DNA of 64,000 bases. Source: UMGS1519 sp050951005. GTDB lineage: Bacteria > Actinomycetota > Coriobacteriia > Coriobacteriales > Eggerthellaceae. Below are positions 34,160 through 43,573 of this stretch, in pieces; the first letter of the stretch is position 1, and every line of letters starts with the position of its first letter. The position numbers and the translations under genes were made by a program. The stretch covers positions 124,001 through 188,000 of the forward strand of contig JBMNIP010000001.1 of assembly GCA_050951005.1 (NCBI GenBank). Direction: 5' to 3'. The notes beneath the pieces are model-generated. The model saw only the letters and a program-made list of their open reading frames with translations. It was not told the origin of the DNA and did not search any database.

Positions 34160-35296
34160 GTGGCCAAACTTATCTTGCACATCGGTACGCACAAAACCGG
34201 GACCACGGCGCTGCAGAGCTTCTTCGGCGAGAATCGGCAGCTTCTGGCCCAAAGGGGCATTGCCTACCCGATCCTGAAAACGAAGTACCATGAGGTAACG
34301 CACGAACGCAACGCGCATTGGCTTATGAACCAGGCGAAGCATGAGCTCGGCATCCTGGAATTAACGGATACGGACCATCGGGCAATCGATGAGGGTCGGA
34401 AGCTGCTTGCCGAAGCTGCGGCTTCGGCCGACGTCGTGGTTTTGAGCGACGAACAGCTGTGGGCGGAAGGCGCCGCGCACAAGATGTTCTGGCGCCGCCT
34501 GGTCCCCCTGCTAGACGAGTTCTCCTTCGACCGGATTCAAGCAGTTGTCTATTTTCGCCGGCAGGACGAGTTCGTCTCCTCCATGTGGAAGCAATGGGTG
34601 AAGGCGGCCCCGAAGGAGACGCGGTCGATCGAAGATTTCGGTAACAAGGCCGGCATCAAGAGTTCCATGAACTACGATCGCGGAGTCGTGCGGCTGGAAC
34701 GTGTGTTCGACCACGACGACATCATCATCCGCCTCTACGGCAAGAAGAACTACGCCGGTGCGAATATCTACGAGGATTTCTTCGCTGCCTGCGGCCTGGA
34801 TTTTCCCGAGGGCGCAACGCTGTCGCGCGGGGTGTTCAATCCGTCTACCTCGAACGATGCCACCGTCGTGAAGAGTATCATCAACCAGGTGTATGCAAAC
34901 CATCCTGCCCTTGAGCAGGACAACCTGTTCTACCAGCCGGCAATCAATGCTTCTTCTGCAGAAGAGCATCCCGACAAGCGGCCGCTGCTGTCCCTGGATA
35001 AATCGCAGGAGATTCTCGCGCGCTATCGGGACGGCAACGCGCGCATTGCCCGCGAGTACTTCGGCCGTGAAGACGGCGTCCTGTTCGATGAGCCAACTGC
35101 CGCCGTGGATGCATACGAATCGGGATTCAGCCAGTCCGAAACCGATGCCATCCGCATACTGGCCGATGCGCTGTTGTCTGTGCACGAGCAGAACCTGAAT
35201 CTGAAGCAGCAGGTGGCTGCTTGTAATGGGCGCATTGTACGCTTGGAGCGAAGCCTCCCGAACCGCATTTGGCACAAGATACGCCATCAAAAATAG
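34160..35296 (+). CDS. Putative sulfotransferase-like protein
   Basis: About 378 residues. KLILHIGTHKTGTTALQSFF at the start is the PAPS 5'-phosphosulfate-binding loop pattern, and VVYFRRQDEFVSSMWKQW matches the 3'-phosphate-binding segment. The C-terminus is a helical tail with VHEQNLNLKQQVAACNGRIVRLE, probably a coiled coil. It may sulfate a surface glycan, but no glycan locus is beside it. The GTG at 34160 fits a site AAGG six bases upstream; ATG at 34154 or 34121 are alternatives. The gene stands alone. Confidence 0.6.
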   Translation: MAKLILHIGTHKTGTTALQSFFGENRQLLAQRGIAYPILKTKYHEVTHERNAHWLMNQAKHELGILELTDTDHRAIDEGRKLLAEAAASADVVVLSDEQLWAEGAAHKMFWRRLVPLLDEFSFDRIQAVVYFRRQDEFVSSMWKQWVKAAPKETRSIEDFGNKAGIKSSMNYDRGVVRLERVFDHDDIIIRLYGKKNYAGANIYEDFFAACGLDFPEGATLSRGVFNPSTSNDATVVKSIINQVYANHPALEQDNLFYQPAINASSAEEHPDKRPLLSLDKSQEILARYRDGNARIAREYFGREDGVLFDEPTAAVDAYESGFSQSETDAIRILADALLSVHEQNLNLKQQVAACNGRIVRLERSLPNRIWHKIRHQK

Positions 35297-35371
35297 ACGC
35301 GGATGGTCTGCGTGCATGCGGACGGTCCCGCAGCATGCTGGGCTCCCGCGTACAACCGCGGCCGTCTAGGT

Positions 35372-36010
35372 TTATCCGTGCTGCATGGCGCGATAGTATG
35401 CCACCGCAATCTGCGTGCGGTTCGAAAGCTGCAGCTTTGCCAGGATATCGCTGATGTGGTTGCGCACGGTGCCCTCGCTCATGCATGCCTTGTTCGCGAT
35501 CTCGCGATTGTCCAAGCCCTGAGCCACCAATGCCACCACTTCGCGCTCGCGCTCCGTCAACTGGGGGAAGAGCGCCTCCAGGTTGGGTTCCGCCGCCGGC
35601 GCATCCTGCAGCGAGACAGCGCGGTCGAGCACTTCTCCTTCGAGCACGCGCTGTCCACGCATCACCGAGTGCAGCGCCGGTGCGATGGCTGCCACGTCTT
35701 GCTTGATAAGGTAGCCGCGCGCGCCGATGCGCAGCGCCCGCACGATGTACTCGTCGTCGGCGAACGTGGTCAGGAACACGATACGCGCGTCGGGATGCGC
35801 GTGCAGGATGCGCTCGGCGGCATCGAGCCCGTCGGTGCCCGGCATCTGGATGTCCATCAGCGCAATGTCGGGCGCGGTATCCTCGAACAACGTCACGGCC
35901 TCCTCGCCGGAGCATCCCGTGCCAACGACCTCGATATCGCTCTGTGCGCCGAGCACGATGGCGAGCGAACTTGCCACTACCGCATCGTCGTCGACCACGA
36001 TAACCTTCAT
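35372..36010 (-). CDS. NarL/LuxR-type response regulator
   Basis: 212 residues. The receiver has the acidic pair DDD at 7-9, phospho-acceptor Asp53 (LMDIQMPGTDG) and Lys in GYLIKQD. The LuxR helix-turn-helix is at about 146-205 (LTEREREVVALVAQGLDNREIANKACMSEGTVRNHISDILAKL). It is translationally coupled to the kinase gene by a four-base overlap and probably controls the divergent ABC exporter. Confidence 0.96.
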   Translation of the reverse strand: MKVIVVDDDAVVASSLAIVLGAQSDIEVVGTGCSGEEAVTLFEDTAPDIALMDIQMPGTDGLDAAERILHAHPDARIVFLTTFADDEYIVRALRIGARGYLIKQDVAAIAPALHSVMRGQRVLEGEVLDRAVSLQDAPAAEPNLEALFPQLTEREREVVALVAQGLDNREIANKACMSEGTVRNHISDILAKLQLSNRTQIAVAYYRAMQHG

Positions 36011-37164
36011 GCTGCCTGCTCCTTCTTGGGAATGCTCACGAACACCACGAAGCCATGCGCGCGATCCGAATAGGCGGCATTCATCGTTCCGCCAAGCGCT
36101 CGCACGCGCTGCTCCATGGAAACCAGCCCGAATCCTTCGCCGTTTGTTGCGGCTTTGGGGCGCTGGCCGTTATCGGTGATGGTCATGCGCCAGAAGCCGG
36201 GATGCTCCACCAGCTCCACCTTCACGCCGGTTGCCTGGTCGGCATGGCGCAATGTATTGGAAAGCGCCTCCCTCACCACGGCAGTCAAGCACGAGGTAAC
36301 CTGCGGGGTGGCTTCGCCGGCAGAAATGAGGCAGGTGGCCTCCAACCCCGTGTCACGGCATGCCGCATCTACCGTCTGGCGAATCTGCACGGACAGATCG
36401 CAGGCCTCGTCGGCGAGCCCGTGAACGCTGGTGCGCATTGTGCTCAATGCCTCGTTCAGCGTAGCACCGACGGCTTCGAAGTCTTTCTTCACCGCGGGCT
36501 CCTGGCCATGGACTACCCGGAGAGCCTCCACCTGCATGATGGCGCGGGTCAGCAAATGCCCGACATTGTCGTGGATCTCGCGTGCAATGCGGCTGCGCTC
36601 GGTCATGGTTGCCAGTTGGGCCTCGTATTCCTGACGGGCCAGCAAGTCGCGGTTGCGCTCCTCAAGCTTCAGCGATTGCCCGCGGAGCCGATCTCGCTCT
36701 TCCCGGTTTCGGATGCGCCGGCTTTCCGCACGGCTGGCGCGGGCGGCCAGTAGGAATGCCACGGTACCGGCGCTTGCGGCGAGTCCGATGGATACGGCGC
36801 TCAACCCAAGGCCGGGTGCACAAGCGAGGGCGATGAGCATCAATGCCGCGCAGGGCATAGTGGTGCGTCGGTAGGCAACGCTATACAGGGGCAGGGCGGC
36901 GAACAGCAGGAAAACGGGCACAAAGCAGGCGGCAACCAGATAGGCGCAGGAAGCCGCAACATCGATGATGAAGAACGCCCGGTTGCTGGGTGCCTGAAGG
37001 GCGCTCGGCTCGCTGTCGGCTTGACGCCGGAGCACGGTTTCGTCGAACAGGGTGGCGCTCATGCCGATAAGGAACGCTGCCACCAGTGCGGCGTCCACCG
37101 GTGCTGTCAGCAGCATGGGAAGGCAGCAGACGAACACGATGAGCTTGTCGAGGATTCGGTCCAT
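36007..37164 (-). CDS. Sensor histidine kinase, NarX/DesK type
   Basis: About 385 residues from ATG 37164 (the frame is open to 37488 without support). The N-terminal half is a multi-helix membrane sensor, followed by a coiled coil rich in Arg/Glu (RRIRNREERDRLRGQSLKLEERN). The HisKA_3 motif is SRIAREIHDNVGHLLTRAIMQVEAL (His near 195), and the ATP-binding end has VVREALSNTLRHAD and DNGQRPKA...GFGLVSMEQRV. It should phosphorylate the regulator encoded next to it. Membrane sensors of this type often respond to cell-envelope or lipid stress, but the signal here is unknown. Confidence 0.95.
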   Translation of the reverse strand: MDRILDKLIVFVCCLPMLLTAPVDAALVAAFLIGMSATLFDETVLRRQADSEPSALQAPSNRAFFIIDVAASCAYLVAACFVPVFLLFAALPLYSVAYRRTTMPCAALMLIALACAPGLGLSAVSIGLAASAGTVAFLLAARASRAESRRIRNREERDRLRGQSLKLEERNRDLLARQEYEAQLATMTERSRIAREIHDNVGHLLTRAIMQVEALRVVHGQEPAVKKDFEAVGATLNEALSTMRTSVHGLADEACDLSVQIRQTVDAACRDTGLEATCLISAGEATPQVTSCLTAVVREALSNTLRHADQATGVKVELVEHPGFWRMTITDNGQRPKAATNGEGFGLVSMEQRVRALGGTMNAAYSDRAHGFVVFVSIPKKEQAA

Positions 37165-37453
37165 AGGCGTATTGTAGCGTGCGCTGGAACCGGGTGCCGC
37201 AACGTGCTTGCCACGATTGTCGTTACCGGGCTTTTCCCAATGCCTGCAGCCTGTGCCCGTGACAAATGTCATAGCCCTCTCCGGCGCGTTCGTTACATTG
37301 TTCACTTCCGCTGAAATGCGGAGCCCTCTATGCTCGAAATGACGGGTGGGGAAGCTCCGGGTTCGTGCAAGTTCCAAGGCCGTACGAGTACCGGATCCAG
37401 CGGCAGGCAGCTGACGCCCCGATATCCCCGCATTTGAAGGCAAGGAGGAGGCC

Positions 37454-38392
37454 ATGTCCCGCATCGTTTCCGTGAAGAACCTCGTCAAGCGCTATGGCAG
37501 CCTCGTTGCGCTCGACCACTTCGATTTGGATATTTCCTCTGGCGAGATCTTCGGCCTGTTGGGCCCGAACGGCTCGGGGAAAACCACCGCCATCAACTGC
37601 ATACTCCAGCTGCTGACTTTCGACAAAGGCGAGATCGAGCTCTTCGGAGAGCCCATGACGGTTACGCGCTACGACCTGAAACGGCGCATCGGCATGGTGC
37701 CCCAGCAAGTAGCCGTGTTCGAAGAGCTCACCGTGCGCGAGAACATCGACTACTTCTGCTCGCTCTATGTCCGCGGCGCTGCCCGGCGGAAGCAGCTCGT
37801 CGACGATGCCATCGAGTTCGTGGGACTCCAGGATTTCGTAAAGTTCCGCCCCAAGAAGCTCTCCGGCGGCCTGCTGCGTCGCCTGAACATCGCATGCGGC
37901 ATTGCCCATAAACCGGAGCTGATCTTCTTCGACGAGCCCACTGTGGCCATCGACCCGCAGAGCCGTGCATCCATCCTGGACGGCATCCGCCAGCTGAACG
38001 AGCAGGGATCCACCGTCGTCTACACCAGCCACTACATGGAAGAGGTCGAGCAGCTGTGCACGCGGCTCATGATCATGGACCATGGCAGGTCGCTGGCCAT
38101 GGGCACGGTCGGCGAATTGCAGCGTTCCATTTCCACGGGCGAGAAGATCACCGTCGAGGTCAGCAACCTTGATGCGGAGACGCTCGATGCGCTGCGCCGG
38201 CTTCCGCATGTGATCTCGGCGGAGTTTGCAGACGGTGAGTTGCGCTGCGCGTGCGAGAACGGCACCAACAACCTGGCCGCGGTGCTCGAGGTGCTCCAAG
38301 CGGCCCAGGTTTCGTACGGGCGCATCGCATGCGAGCCGCCGACGCTGAACGATGTGTTCCTGGAGATTACCGGACGCGAGTTGCGGGACTAG
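37454..38392 (+). CDS. ABC transporter ATP-binding protein
   Basis: 312 residues with Walker A GPNGSGKTT, Q-loop MVPQQVAVFEELTVREN, signature LSGGLLRRLNIACG, Walker B LIFFDEPTVAIDP and H-loop TSHYMEE. It is the ATPase of an ABC-2 type exporter whose two permeases follow. AAGGAGGAGG precedes the start. The operon is divergent from the two-component genes, the standard arrangement for regulated drug or peptide export. Confidence 0.96.
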   Translation: MSRIVSVKNLVKRYGSLVALDHFDLDISSGEIFGLLGPNGSGKTTAINCILQLLTFDKGEIELFGEPMTVTRYDLKRRIGMVPQQVAVFEELTVRENIDYFCSLYVRGAARRKQLVDDAIEFVGLQDFVKFRPKKLSGGLLRRLNIACGIAHKPELIFFDEPTVAIDPQSRASILDGIRQLNEQGSTVVYTSHYMEEVEQLCTRLMIMDHGRSLAMGTVGELQRSISTGEKITVEVSNLDAETLDALRRLPHVISAEFADGELRCACENGTNNLAAVLEVLQAAQVSYGRIACEPPTLNDVFLEITGRELRD

Positions 38393-38401
38393 GTGGGCGC
38401 T

Positions 38402-39592
38402 ATGGGAAGCACGTTGATCATAACCATAAAGACCCTGTTCCGAACGCCGGCGGTTCTCATCTGGTGCCTTGCATTCCCGGTGTTCCTGTCCGGCATGTTC
38501 ATGATGATGTTCTCCGAGCTGTCCTCCGACGGCACATTGGACCCGGTTGCGGTGGCCGTTGTGGCAAACGATAGCTGGGACGGTTCGGATTTCGCCGAAG
38601 TGGTGGACGACCTGAACAAGGCGGGCGATGACCGCCTGCTGAAGGTGACGAAGGTAAAGAGCGAAGCGGCGGGCCGTGCCCTGATCGAGGACGGCACCGT
38701 ATCGGGCATGTACCAGGTGAACAAGAAGGGCGTGCCGAAGGTGACCCTGGGGGCAGATGACCGCGCCAGCGACTCCACCTTCGGCTCGCTGCACGGCACC
38801 ATCCTGCAGAACGTCGCCGACGCCTTCATGCAGAATCGTGCATTGGTCATGGACATCGCGAAGAAAGATCCCATGGCGCTCGCCGATACGGATGCGGTGA
38901 AAGAGGCCATGGCAAGCCAGGTGGAGATCGAACGGTTCTCCGCCACGCGGTCGGTTCCCGATGAGATGGTGCGCTACTACTACGCCATGCTGGCGATGGC
39001 GGCCCTGCTTGCCGGCACCCAGGCAGCTTGCCTTTCGGTTTGCGCAGCCCAGCCGAACTCGTCCATTTTAGGGGTGCGGCGCAGCATTGCGGGCACCAGC
39101 CATGCAAAGCAGCTGCTGGGCCTGCTGCTGGGCAGTTGGCTGGTGGCCTGGGCGTGCACCATCGTCGCCTTCCTGTTCGTACGCTTCGTGGTGGGCATCG
39201 ATTTCTGCGGGCGCGAATGGCTGTGTATCGCGGCTCTGGGCCCGGCGACGCTGTGTGCCACGGCGCTTGGGGCGTTCATCGGCGCGCTTCCCGTCGGAGG
39301 CGGGGCCGACATGCGGTCGGGCATCCTGATTGCCGTCTCGATGTTTTTGTGCATGGGGGCCGGCGTGTTCGGGAACTTCTCCATGGACCTGGCGGACTCG
39401 CTGGTTGCGGCGTGCCCGGCCGAGGCGTGGCTCAATCCCGCCCGCCTGATCAGCGATCTGTTCTATTCCCTGTACTACTACGACAGCCTGGATCCCTTCG
39501 CCTCGCGTATCGTTGCCTGCGTGGCAATCGCCGTAGTCCTGTTCCTGGCATCGACCCTCTTCTTCAGGAGGCAGCGCTATGAACACCTTTAA
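38402..39592 (+). CDS. ABC-2 type permease (first)
   Basis: 396 residues: one N-terminal membrane helix (VLIWCLAFPVFLSGMFMMMF), a large extracytoplasmic domain (about 45-190) and five to six helices toward the C-terminus, the ABC-2 permease layout. The ATG at 38402 is chosen after AGGTGGG; a GTG at 38393 directly after the ATPase stop is possible. It ends 14 bases past the start of the second permease. Confidence 0.9.
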   Translation: MGSTLIITIKTLFRTPAVLIWCLAFPVFLSGMFMMMFSELSSDGTLDPVAVAVVANDSWDGSDFAEVVDDLNKAGDDRLLKVTKVKSEAAGRALIEDGTVSGMYQVNKKGVPKVTLGADDRASDSTFGSLHGTILQNVADAFMQNRALVMDIAKKDPMALADTDAVKEAMASQVEIERFSATRSVPDEMVRYYYAMLAMAALLAGTQAACLSVCAAQPNSSILGVRRSIAGTSHAKQLLGLLLGSWLVAWACTIVAFLFVRFVVGIDFCGREWLCIAALGPATLCATALGAFIGALPVGGGADMRSGILIAVSMFLCMGAGVFGNFSMDLADSLVAACPAEAWLNPARLISDLFYSLYYYDSLDPFASRIVACVAIAVVLFLASTLFFRRQRYEHL

Positions 39593-40757
39593 GGCCGCCG
39601 TGCGCATTGCGGCGCGGCATCGCATCTACATCTGCATCTATCTGATTGCGTTGAGCTTGGTGGGCATTCCGATTCTGCTGCAGGGCACGTCGGGCGGTGA
39701 AAGCGGGCACGAGGCCTATCAGACCAAGGTGGCCGTGATCGACCGCGACGGCTCGACGGTTGCGCAAGGGCTCGCTGCCTATTTGAGCGCTGATTGCGAA
39801 CTCGTCGACGTTGCCGACGAACCCTTCGCCATCCAGGATGCGTTGGCGCAGAACAAGGTGGATTGCGTTATCGTGCTGCGGAGGGGGTTCGGGAACAACC
39901 TGCTGGAAAAGGCGCGTGCGGGCAAGAAACTGCCCAAGCTCGAAGCCTCGTACGGCACGAATGTGCAGGCGGGCGTCCTCAGCGCGAACGAGGCCACCGT
40001 CTGGCTGTCCCTGCTGGGCCGTGCGGCGGCGTTGCAGCCGAATGCAAGCGCCGCCAAGCTGGTGAAGATGGCAGACAAGTCCAGCGGCAAGGTTGCGAAG
40101 TCGACCGTGGCAGGGGGAGAGTCGGCGTCCGAGGGCGTCCAGGTGTTCGCCGATTACCTGGGGTACAGCGTGTATGCGCTCTTCGCTTCCATTTGCGTGT
40201 GTGCCGGCATGATGCTCACGCGCTTCCGGACGCAGGAGGTCAGGCGCCGTATCCAGTCTTCGCCCCAGCGGCCGGCAACCGGCAACCTGCAGTTGATCGG
40301 TGCGTGCTGCGTGCTGGTGGCGGTGGCCTGGGCCTGGGTCTGCGGCCTGGGCATGGTAGTCGGGCATGACCTGATTGCCGGAGTCGGAGCCGGCCAGCTG
40401 GCCCTCGGGCTGTTCGCCATGTTCCTGTTCTGCCTGTCGCCGCTGGCGTTGGCCTTCACGCTGTCGCAGTTCAACGTGGGAGAACAAGCGCTCAATGCAG
40501 CGGGCAACATCGGCGGCCTGGCGGTGGCCTTTCTGGGCGGTTCGTGGATTCCGTTCGATTTGGTGGGCGAAGGCGTGCGTGCCGTGGCGCACTTCGTGCC
40601 CACGTATTGGGTGACCGATGCGCTTGGCACGGTTTTTGCGTCCGATCAGCTCAGTGCTGCAGCGTCAGGGCAGATCGCGGCCGATCTCGGCATCGTGGTC
40701 CTCTTCGCGGTTGCCATCGCGCTTATCGGCATGGCTGCCGCCCGCAATCGGGGTTAA
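39579..40757 (+). CDS. ABC-2 type permease (second)
   Basis: 392 residues with the same architecture as its partner: a single helix near the start, a large external domain and six helices after residue about 185. AGGAGG lies seven bases before the ATG, which sits inside the end of the upstream gene, so coupling is likely. The two permeases presumably form a heterodimer with the ATPase. The substrate is not predictable. Confidence 0.9.
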   Translation: MNTFKAAVRIAARHRIYICIYLIALSLVGIPILLQGTSGGESGHEAYQTKVAVIDRDGSTVAQGLAAYLSADCELVDVADEPFAIQDALAQNKVDCVIVLRRGFGNNLLEKARAGKKLPKLEASYGTNVQAGVLSANEATVWLSLLGRAAALQPNASAAKLVKMADKSSGKVAKSTVAGGESASEGVQVFADYLGYSVYALFASICVCAGMMLTRFRTQEVRRRIQSSPQRPATGNLQLIGACCVLVAVAWAWVCGLGMVVGHDLIAGVGAGQLALGLFAMFLFCLSPLALAFTLSQFNVGEQALNAAGNIGGLAVAFLGGSWIPFDLVGEGVRAVAHFVPTYWVTDALGTVFASDQLSAAASGQIAADLGIVVLFAVAIALIGMAAARNRG

Positions 40758-41030
40758 CCTCCTGCCGGCAATCCGCCTGTCTCGGGCCTGTGCGGATTGC
40801 CTGCCGATGCCATGGAATGCTCAGGCGCTGCCTCTGATGCGGTGGAAAACGCCGCTGGCGACGGCTCCGGCTCCGCTGGCGCAGGGGAGGGCATGCTTAC
40901 GAGCCTCTCGAAAATTACTTTCAATTCGGGTATTGCATAGATGCGCTACTCGTCGCATAATGCCCTTCGTGTCACTTCGATGATGCCTTTGGAGTCGCCG
41001 CCAGGCGAGACCGAGGGCGGAGAAGCCTCT
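40758..41030. other. Intergenic region ahead of the glycine riboswitch
   Basis: No gene is visible between the second permease and the riboswitch. The last part (about 40975-41030) has a few stretches resembling a degenerate glycine aptamer, but nothing complete. Confidence 0.45.
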
Positions 41031-41107
41031 GGAGAATCTCTTCAATGAGTGCCGAAGGTGCAAGGCCCCGTGAGGGGGCTCAATCTCTCAGGCAAAGGAA
41101 CAGAGAC
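41031..41107 (+). promoter_or_regulatory. Glycine riboswitch (single aptamer)
   Basis: The sequence has the conserved glycine aptamer elements in order: GGAGAATCTC, GTGCCGAAGGTGCAA, a GC-rich hairpin, and CTCAGGCAAAGGAACAGAGA. It ends 76 bases before the AgcS-type symporter start. Only one aptamer is clear. In many bacteria a single aptamer before a glycine transporter acts as an off or on switch for transport; the direction is not deducible here. Confidence 0.9.
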
Positions 41108-41183
41108 CACGCAGACGCCCGCGTTTACTTCGCTGTGCCTTCTCCAGAGCCAACAAGTGGTTATCGGGAAGGGGAAGTTTACC

Positions 41184-42695
41184 GTGCAAGAGGCCGTTCT
41201 CGCAGTAGTGCAGACGATCAACGCCTATCTATCCAATTACGTCCTGATCATCCTTCTTCTGGGATTGGGCATTTTCTTTACCATCCGTACCAAGGGCGTG
41301 CAGTTCCGTTTCCTGGGCGAAGGGTTCCGCCGCGTATTCGGTGGCTTCTCGCTGAATGGCGGCAAGCACAAGGGCGGCATCAGCTCGTTCCAGGCGCTCG
41401 CCACGGCCATCGCGGCACAGGTGGGCACCGGCAACATCGTCGGCGCGTGCGGCGCGATCCTCATCGGCGGTCCGGGCGCTATCTTCTGGATGTGGATCAT
41501 CGCCCTGTTCGGCATGGCCACCAACTACGCCGAGGCGGTTCTGGCCCAGAAGACGCGTGTCGTCGACGAGAACGGCAATGTCCACGGCGGTCCGGTCTAT
41601 TACATCCGCACGGCGTTTACCGGTAAGGGCGGCAAGTTCCTGGCCGGCTTCTTCGCGGTCGCGATTATCCTGGCACTCGGCTTCATGGGATCCATGGTCC
41701 AGTCCAACTCCATCGCCACCACCATGAACACCGCCTTCAGCATCCCCACATGGATCATGGGCCTGCTCATCATCCTGGTGGGCGGCTTCATCTTCATCGG
41801 CGGCGTGACCCGCATTGCGGCATTCACAGAGAAGGTCGTGCCGCTGATGGCCGTCGTTTATCTGCTGGGCGGCTTGATCGTCCTGATCATGAACTACCAG
41901 AACGTGATTCCCGCATTCGGATTGATCTTCACCTATGCATTCAATCCAGAGGCATCCATGGGCGGCATCACGTTCGGTTTGATGGCAGCTATCAGCCAGG
42001 GCGCCAAGCGCGGCCTGTTCTCCAACGAGGCTGGCATGGGTTCCACCCCGCACGCGCATGCTATGGCCAAGGTCAAGGACCCGCATGACCAGGGCGTCGT
42101 TGCCATGGTCGGCGTGTTCATCGATACCATCGTGGTCGTGACCATGACTGCGCTCGTGGTAATCAGCGTCCTGTACTGCGGAAACGGCCCGCTGGCGCAG
42201 GCTTTCGCCGCCGCGGCACCGGGCTCCGACCCGACGGCGATTGCCGCCACGGTCAACTACCTTGGTATCGAGGGCCTGGATAAGACGAATATGGCGCAGG
42301 CGGCATTCGGCACCTTCTTCGGTGCGGAGGCCGGCAACGCCTTCGTAGCCATCTGCCTGCTGTTCTTCGCCTTCTCCACCATCATTGGCTGGAACCTGTT
42401 CGCCCGCCTCAACGTGGAATACCTGTTCGGCGAGAAGGCCGTGAAGCCTTTCTTCGTCATCGCGCTGATCTTCCTGTTCATGGGCTCTATCCTGTCGAAC
42501 GATCTGGTGTGGGAGCTGGCCGACATGTTCAACCAGCTGATGGTCCTGCCGAACGCTATCGCGCTGTTCGCCCTGTCCGGTACGGTGGTTGCCATTATGA
42601 AGCCGCATCATCGCGGTGAGGCCATCGAGGAGTTCAATCTCGACGAGTCCGAGGCTCCGATTGCCGACCAGCGCGTGGGTGCGCCGCGCAAGTAG
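41184..42695 (+). CDS. Alanine/glycine:cation symporter (AgcS family)
   Basis: 503 residues with about eleven membrane helices and the AgcS signature GTGNIVGACGAILIGGPGAIFWMWIIALFGMATNYAEAVLAQKTR, plus GLFSNEAGMGSTPHAHAMAKV. It imports glycine or alanine with sodium. A glycine riboswitch directly upstream predicts glycine as the substrate. The GTG at 41184 is the best start because AAGGGGAAG lies before it; the frame is open to 41049 but that runs through the riboswitch. Confidence 0.95.
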   Translation: MQEAVLAVVQTINAYLSNYVLIILLLGLGIFFTIRTKGVQFRFLGEGFRRVFGGFSLNGGKHKGGISSFQALATAIAAQVGTGNIVGACGAILIGGPGAIFWMWIIALFGMATNYAEAVLAQKTRVVDENGNVHGGPVYYIRTAFTGKGGKFLAGFFAVAIILALGFMGSMVQSNSIATTMNTAFSIPTWIMGLLIILVGGFIFIGGVTRIAAFTEKVVPLMAVVYLLGGLIVLIMNYQNVIPAFGLIFTYAFNPEASMGGITFGLMAAISQGAKRGLFSNEAGMGSTPHAHAMAKVKDPHDQGVVAMVGVFIDTIVVVTMTALVVISVLYCGNGPLAQAFAAAAPGSDPTAIAATVNYLGIEGLDKTNMAQAAFGTFFGAEAGNAFVAICLLFFAFSTIIGWNLFARLNVEYLFGEKAVKPFFVIALIFLFMGSILSNDLVWELADMFNQLMVLPNAIALFALSGTVVAIMKPHHRGEAIEEFNLDESEAPIADQRVGAPRK

Positions 42696-42858
42696 ATTCA
42701 GCGATCCGGCCGTCGTGCCGAGATTGTCGTGCGGCCTTGCGCGGTGGGTATGCGTCTGCTTGCCTTGTCGGTACAAAGCCGGTACGGCAGGCGCCGTCAT
42801 CGCCCTCAGCGGCTGTCCCCTGCAAGGCCGTTGTTGCCCTTGAGAGCAGGGGGATGCG

Positions 42859-42890
42859 AAAAGAGGGCCGGGACAGGAGTCCCAGCCCTC
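42859..42890 (-). terminator. Terminator of the HdeD-like gene
   Basis: On the minus strand GAGGGCTGGGAC pairs with GTCCCGGCCCTC and ends in TTTT. It is 30 bases after the stop at 42920. Confidence 0.8.
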
Positions 42891-42919
42891 GCTATGTGCA
42901 TGGCGGAAAGCGTTCGCGT

Positions 42920-43573
42920 TCAGTGCATCTTCCAATTGATGAACGGATCGGTATCGGGATCGAAAACCGTGTCGGCACGGTTCATGTAGTCCTCGAATGC
43001 CTTTGCGCGGTTGCGCAGGTCGATGGCTGCGGCGAACAGGCTGACGCCGCCCATGATGAACACCAGCGCAAGCGCTACCATCAGGAAGGCGGAACCGAAC
43101 TGCGGAACCATGATCAGCAGGATGCCGGCGATTACTTCCAGGATACCGGCGGCGATGGTCCATCCGATGCTGCCGCCCATACGGCGGATGATGCCGGAGC
43201 TTGCCAAGGTATTGATGCCGGCGAACAGGGCGAAGACGCCGACGACGCAGCCCATGAAGATGGCGAAGACCTCATCGGTCAGCAACGGCTGGTTGATGGC
43301 CGGGACCATGATTAGCACTCCGCAGATGATGTCCAAGATGCCGATGGTCAGCGAATAGCCTTGGCGCAGCCAGTAGGGCATCTGCGTATACGAGTAGATG
43401 CGGAATATGCCGCCGACAAAGAATCCGACGATGATGATCCACAGCAGCGCGCGCAAGGACGCAAGCGGATTGCAGAGCATCGCGATGCCGATGACCAGCA
43501 TCAGGATTGCAGCGATAATGCCGAACACGAATGAATGCTTCTCGGTTTTTCTAACCTGTTCCTGCCAATTCAT
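42920..43573 (-). CDS. HdeD-family (DUF308) membrane protein
   Basis: 217 residues with six hydrophobic helices in three similar pairs (IIAAILMLVIGIAMLCNPLASL, IGILDIICGVLIMVPAI, AAGILEVIAGILLIMVPQF), the repeat pattern of HdeD/DUF308 proteins. Such proteins are linked to acid tolerance in enteric bacteria, but their role here is unknown. GGGAGG precedes the start. It stands alone, with a terminator. Confidence 0.9.
   Translation of the reverse strand: MNWQEQVRKTEKHSFVFGIIAAILMLVIGIAMLCNPLASLRALLWIIIVGFFVGGIFRIYSYTQMPYWLRQGYSLTIGILDIICGVLIMVPAINQPLLTDEVFAIFMGCVVGVFALFAGINTLASSGIIRRMGGSIGWTIAAGILEVIAGILLIMVPQFGSAFLMVALALVFIMGGVSLFAAAIDLRNRAKAFEDYMNRADTVFDPDTDPFINWKMH

Noticed and set aside
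37328..38794. Long open frame (488 codons) on the minus strand opposite the ABC ATPase gene
   Set aside because: It is the antisense shadow of a clearly recognisable ABC ATPase and has low-complexity His/Gln/Arg-rich sequence with no domain.
41229..43163. 644-codon minus-strand frame over the symporter gene
   Set aside because: Antisense to a well-supported AgcS symporter; the composition is not protein-like.
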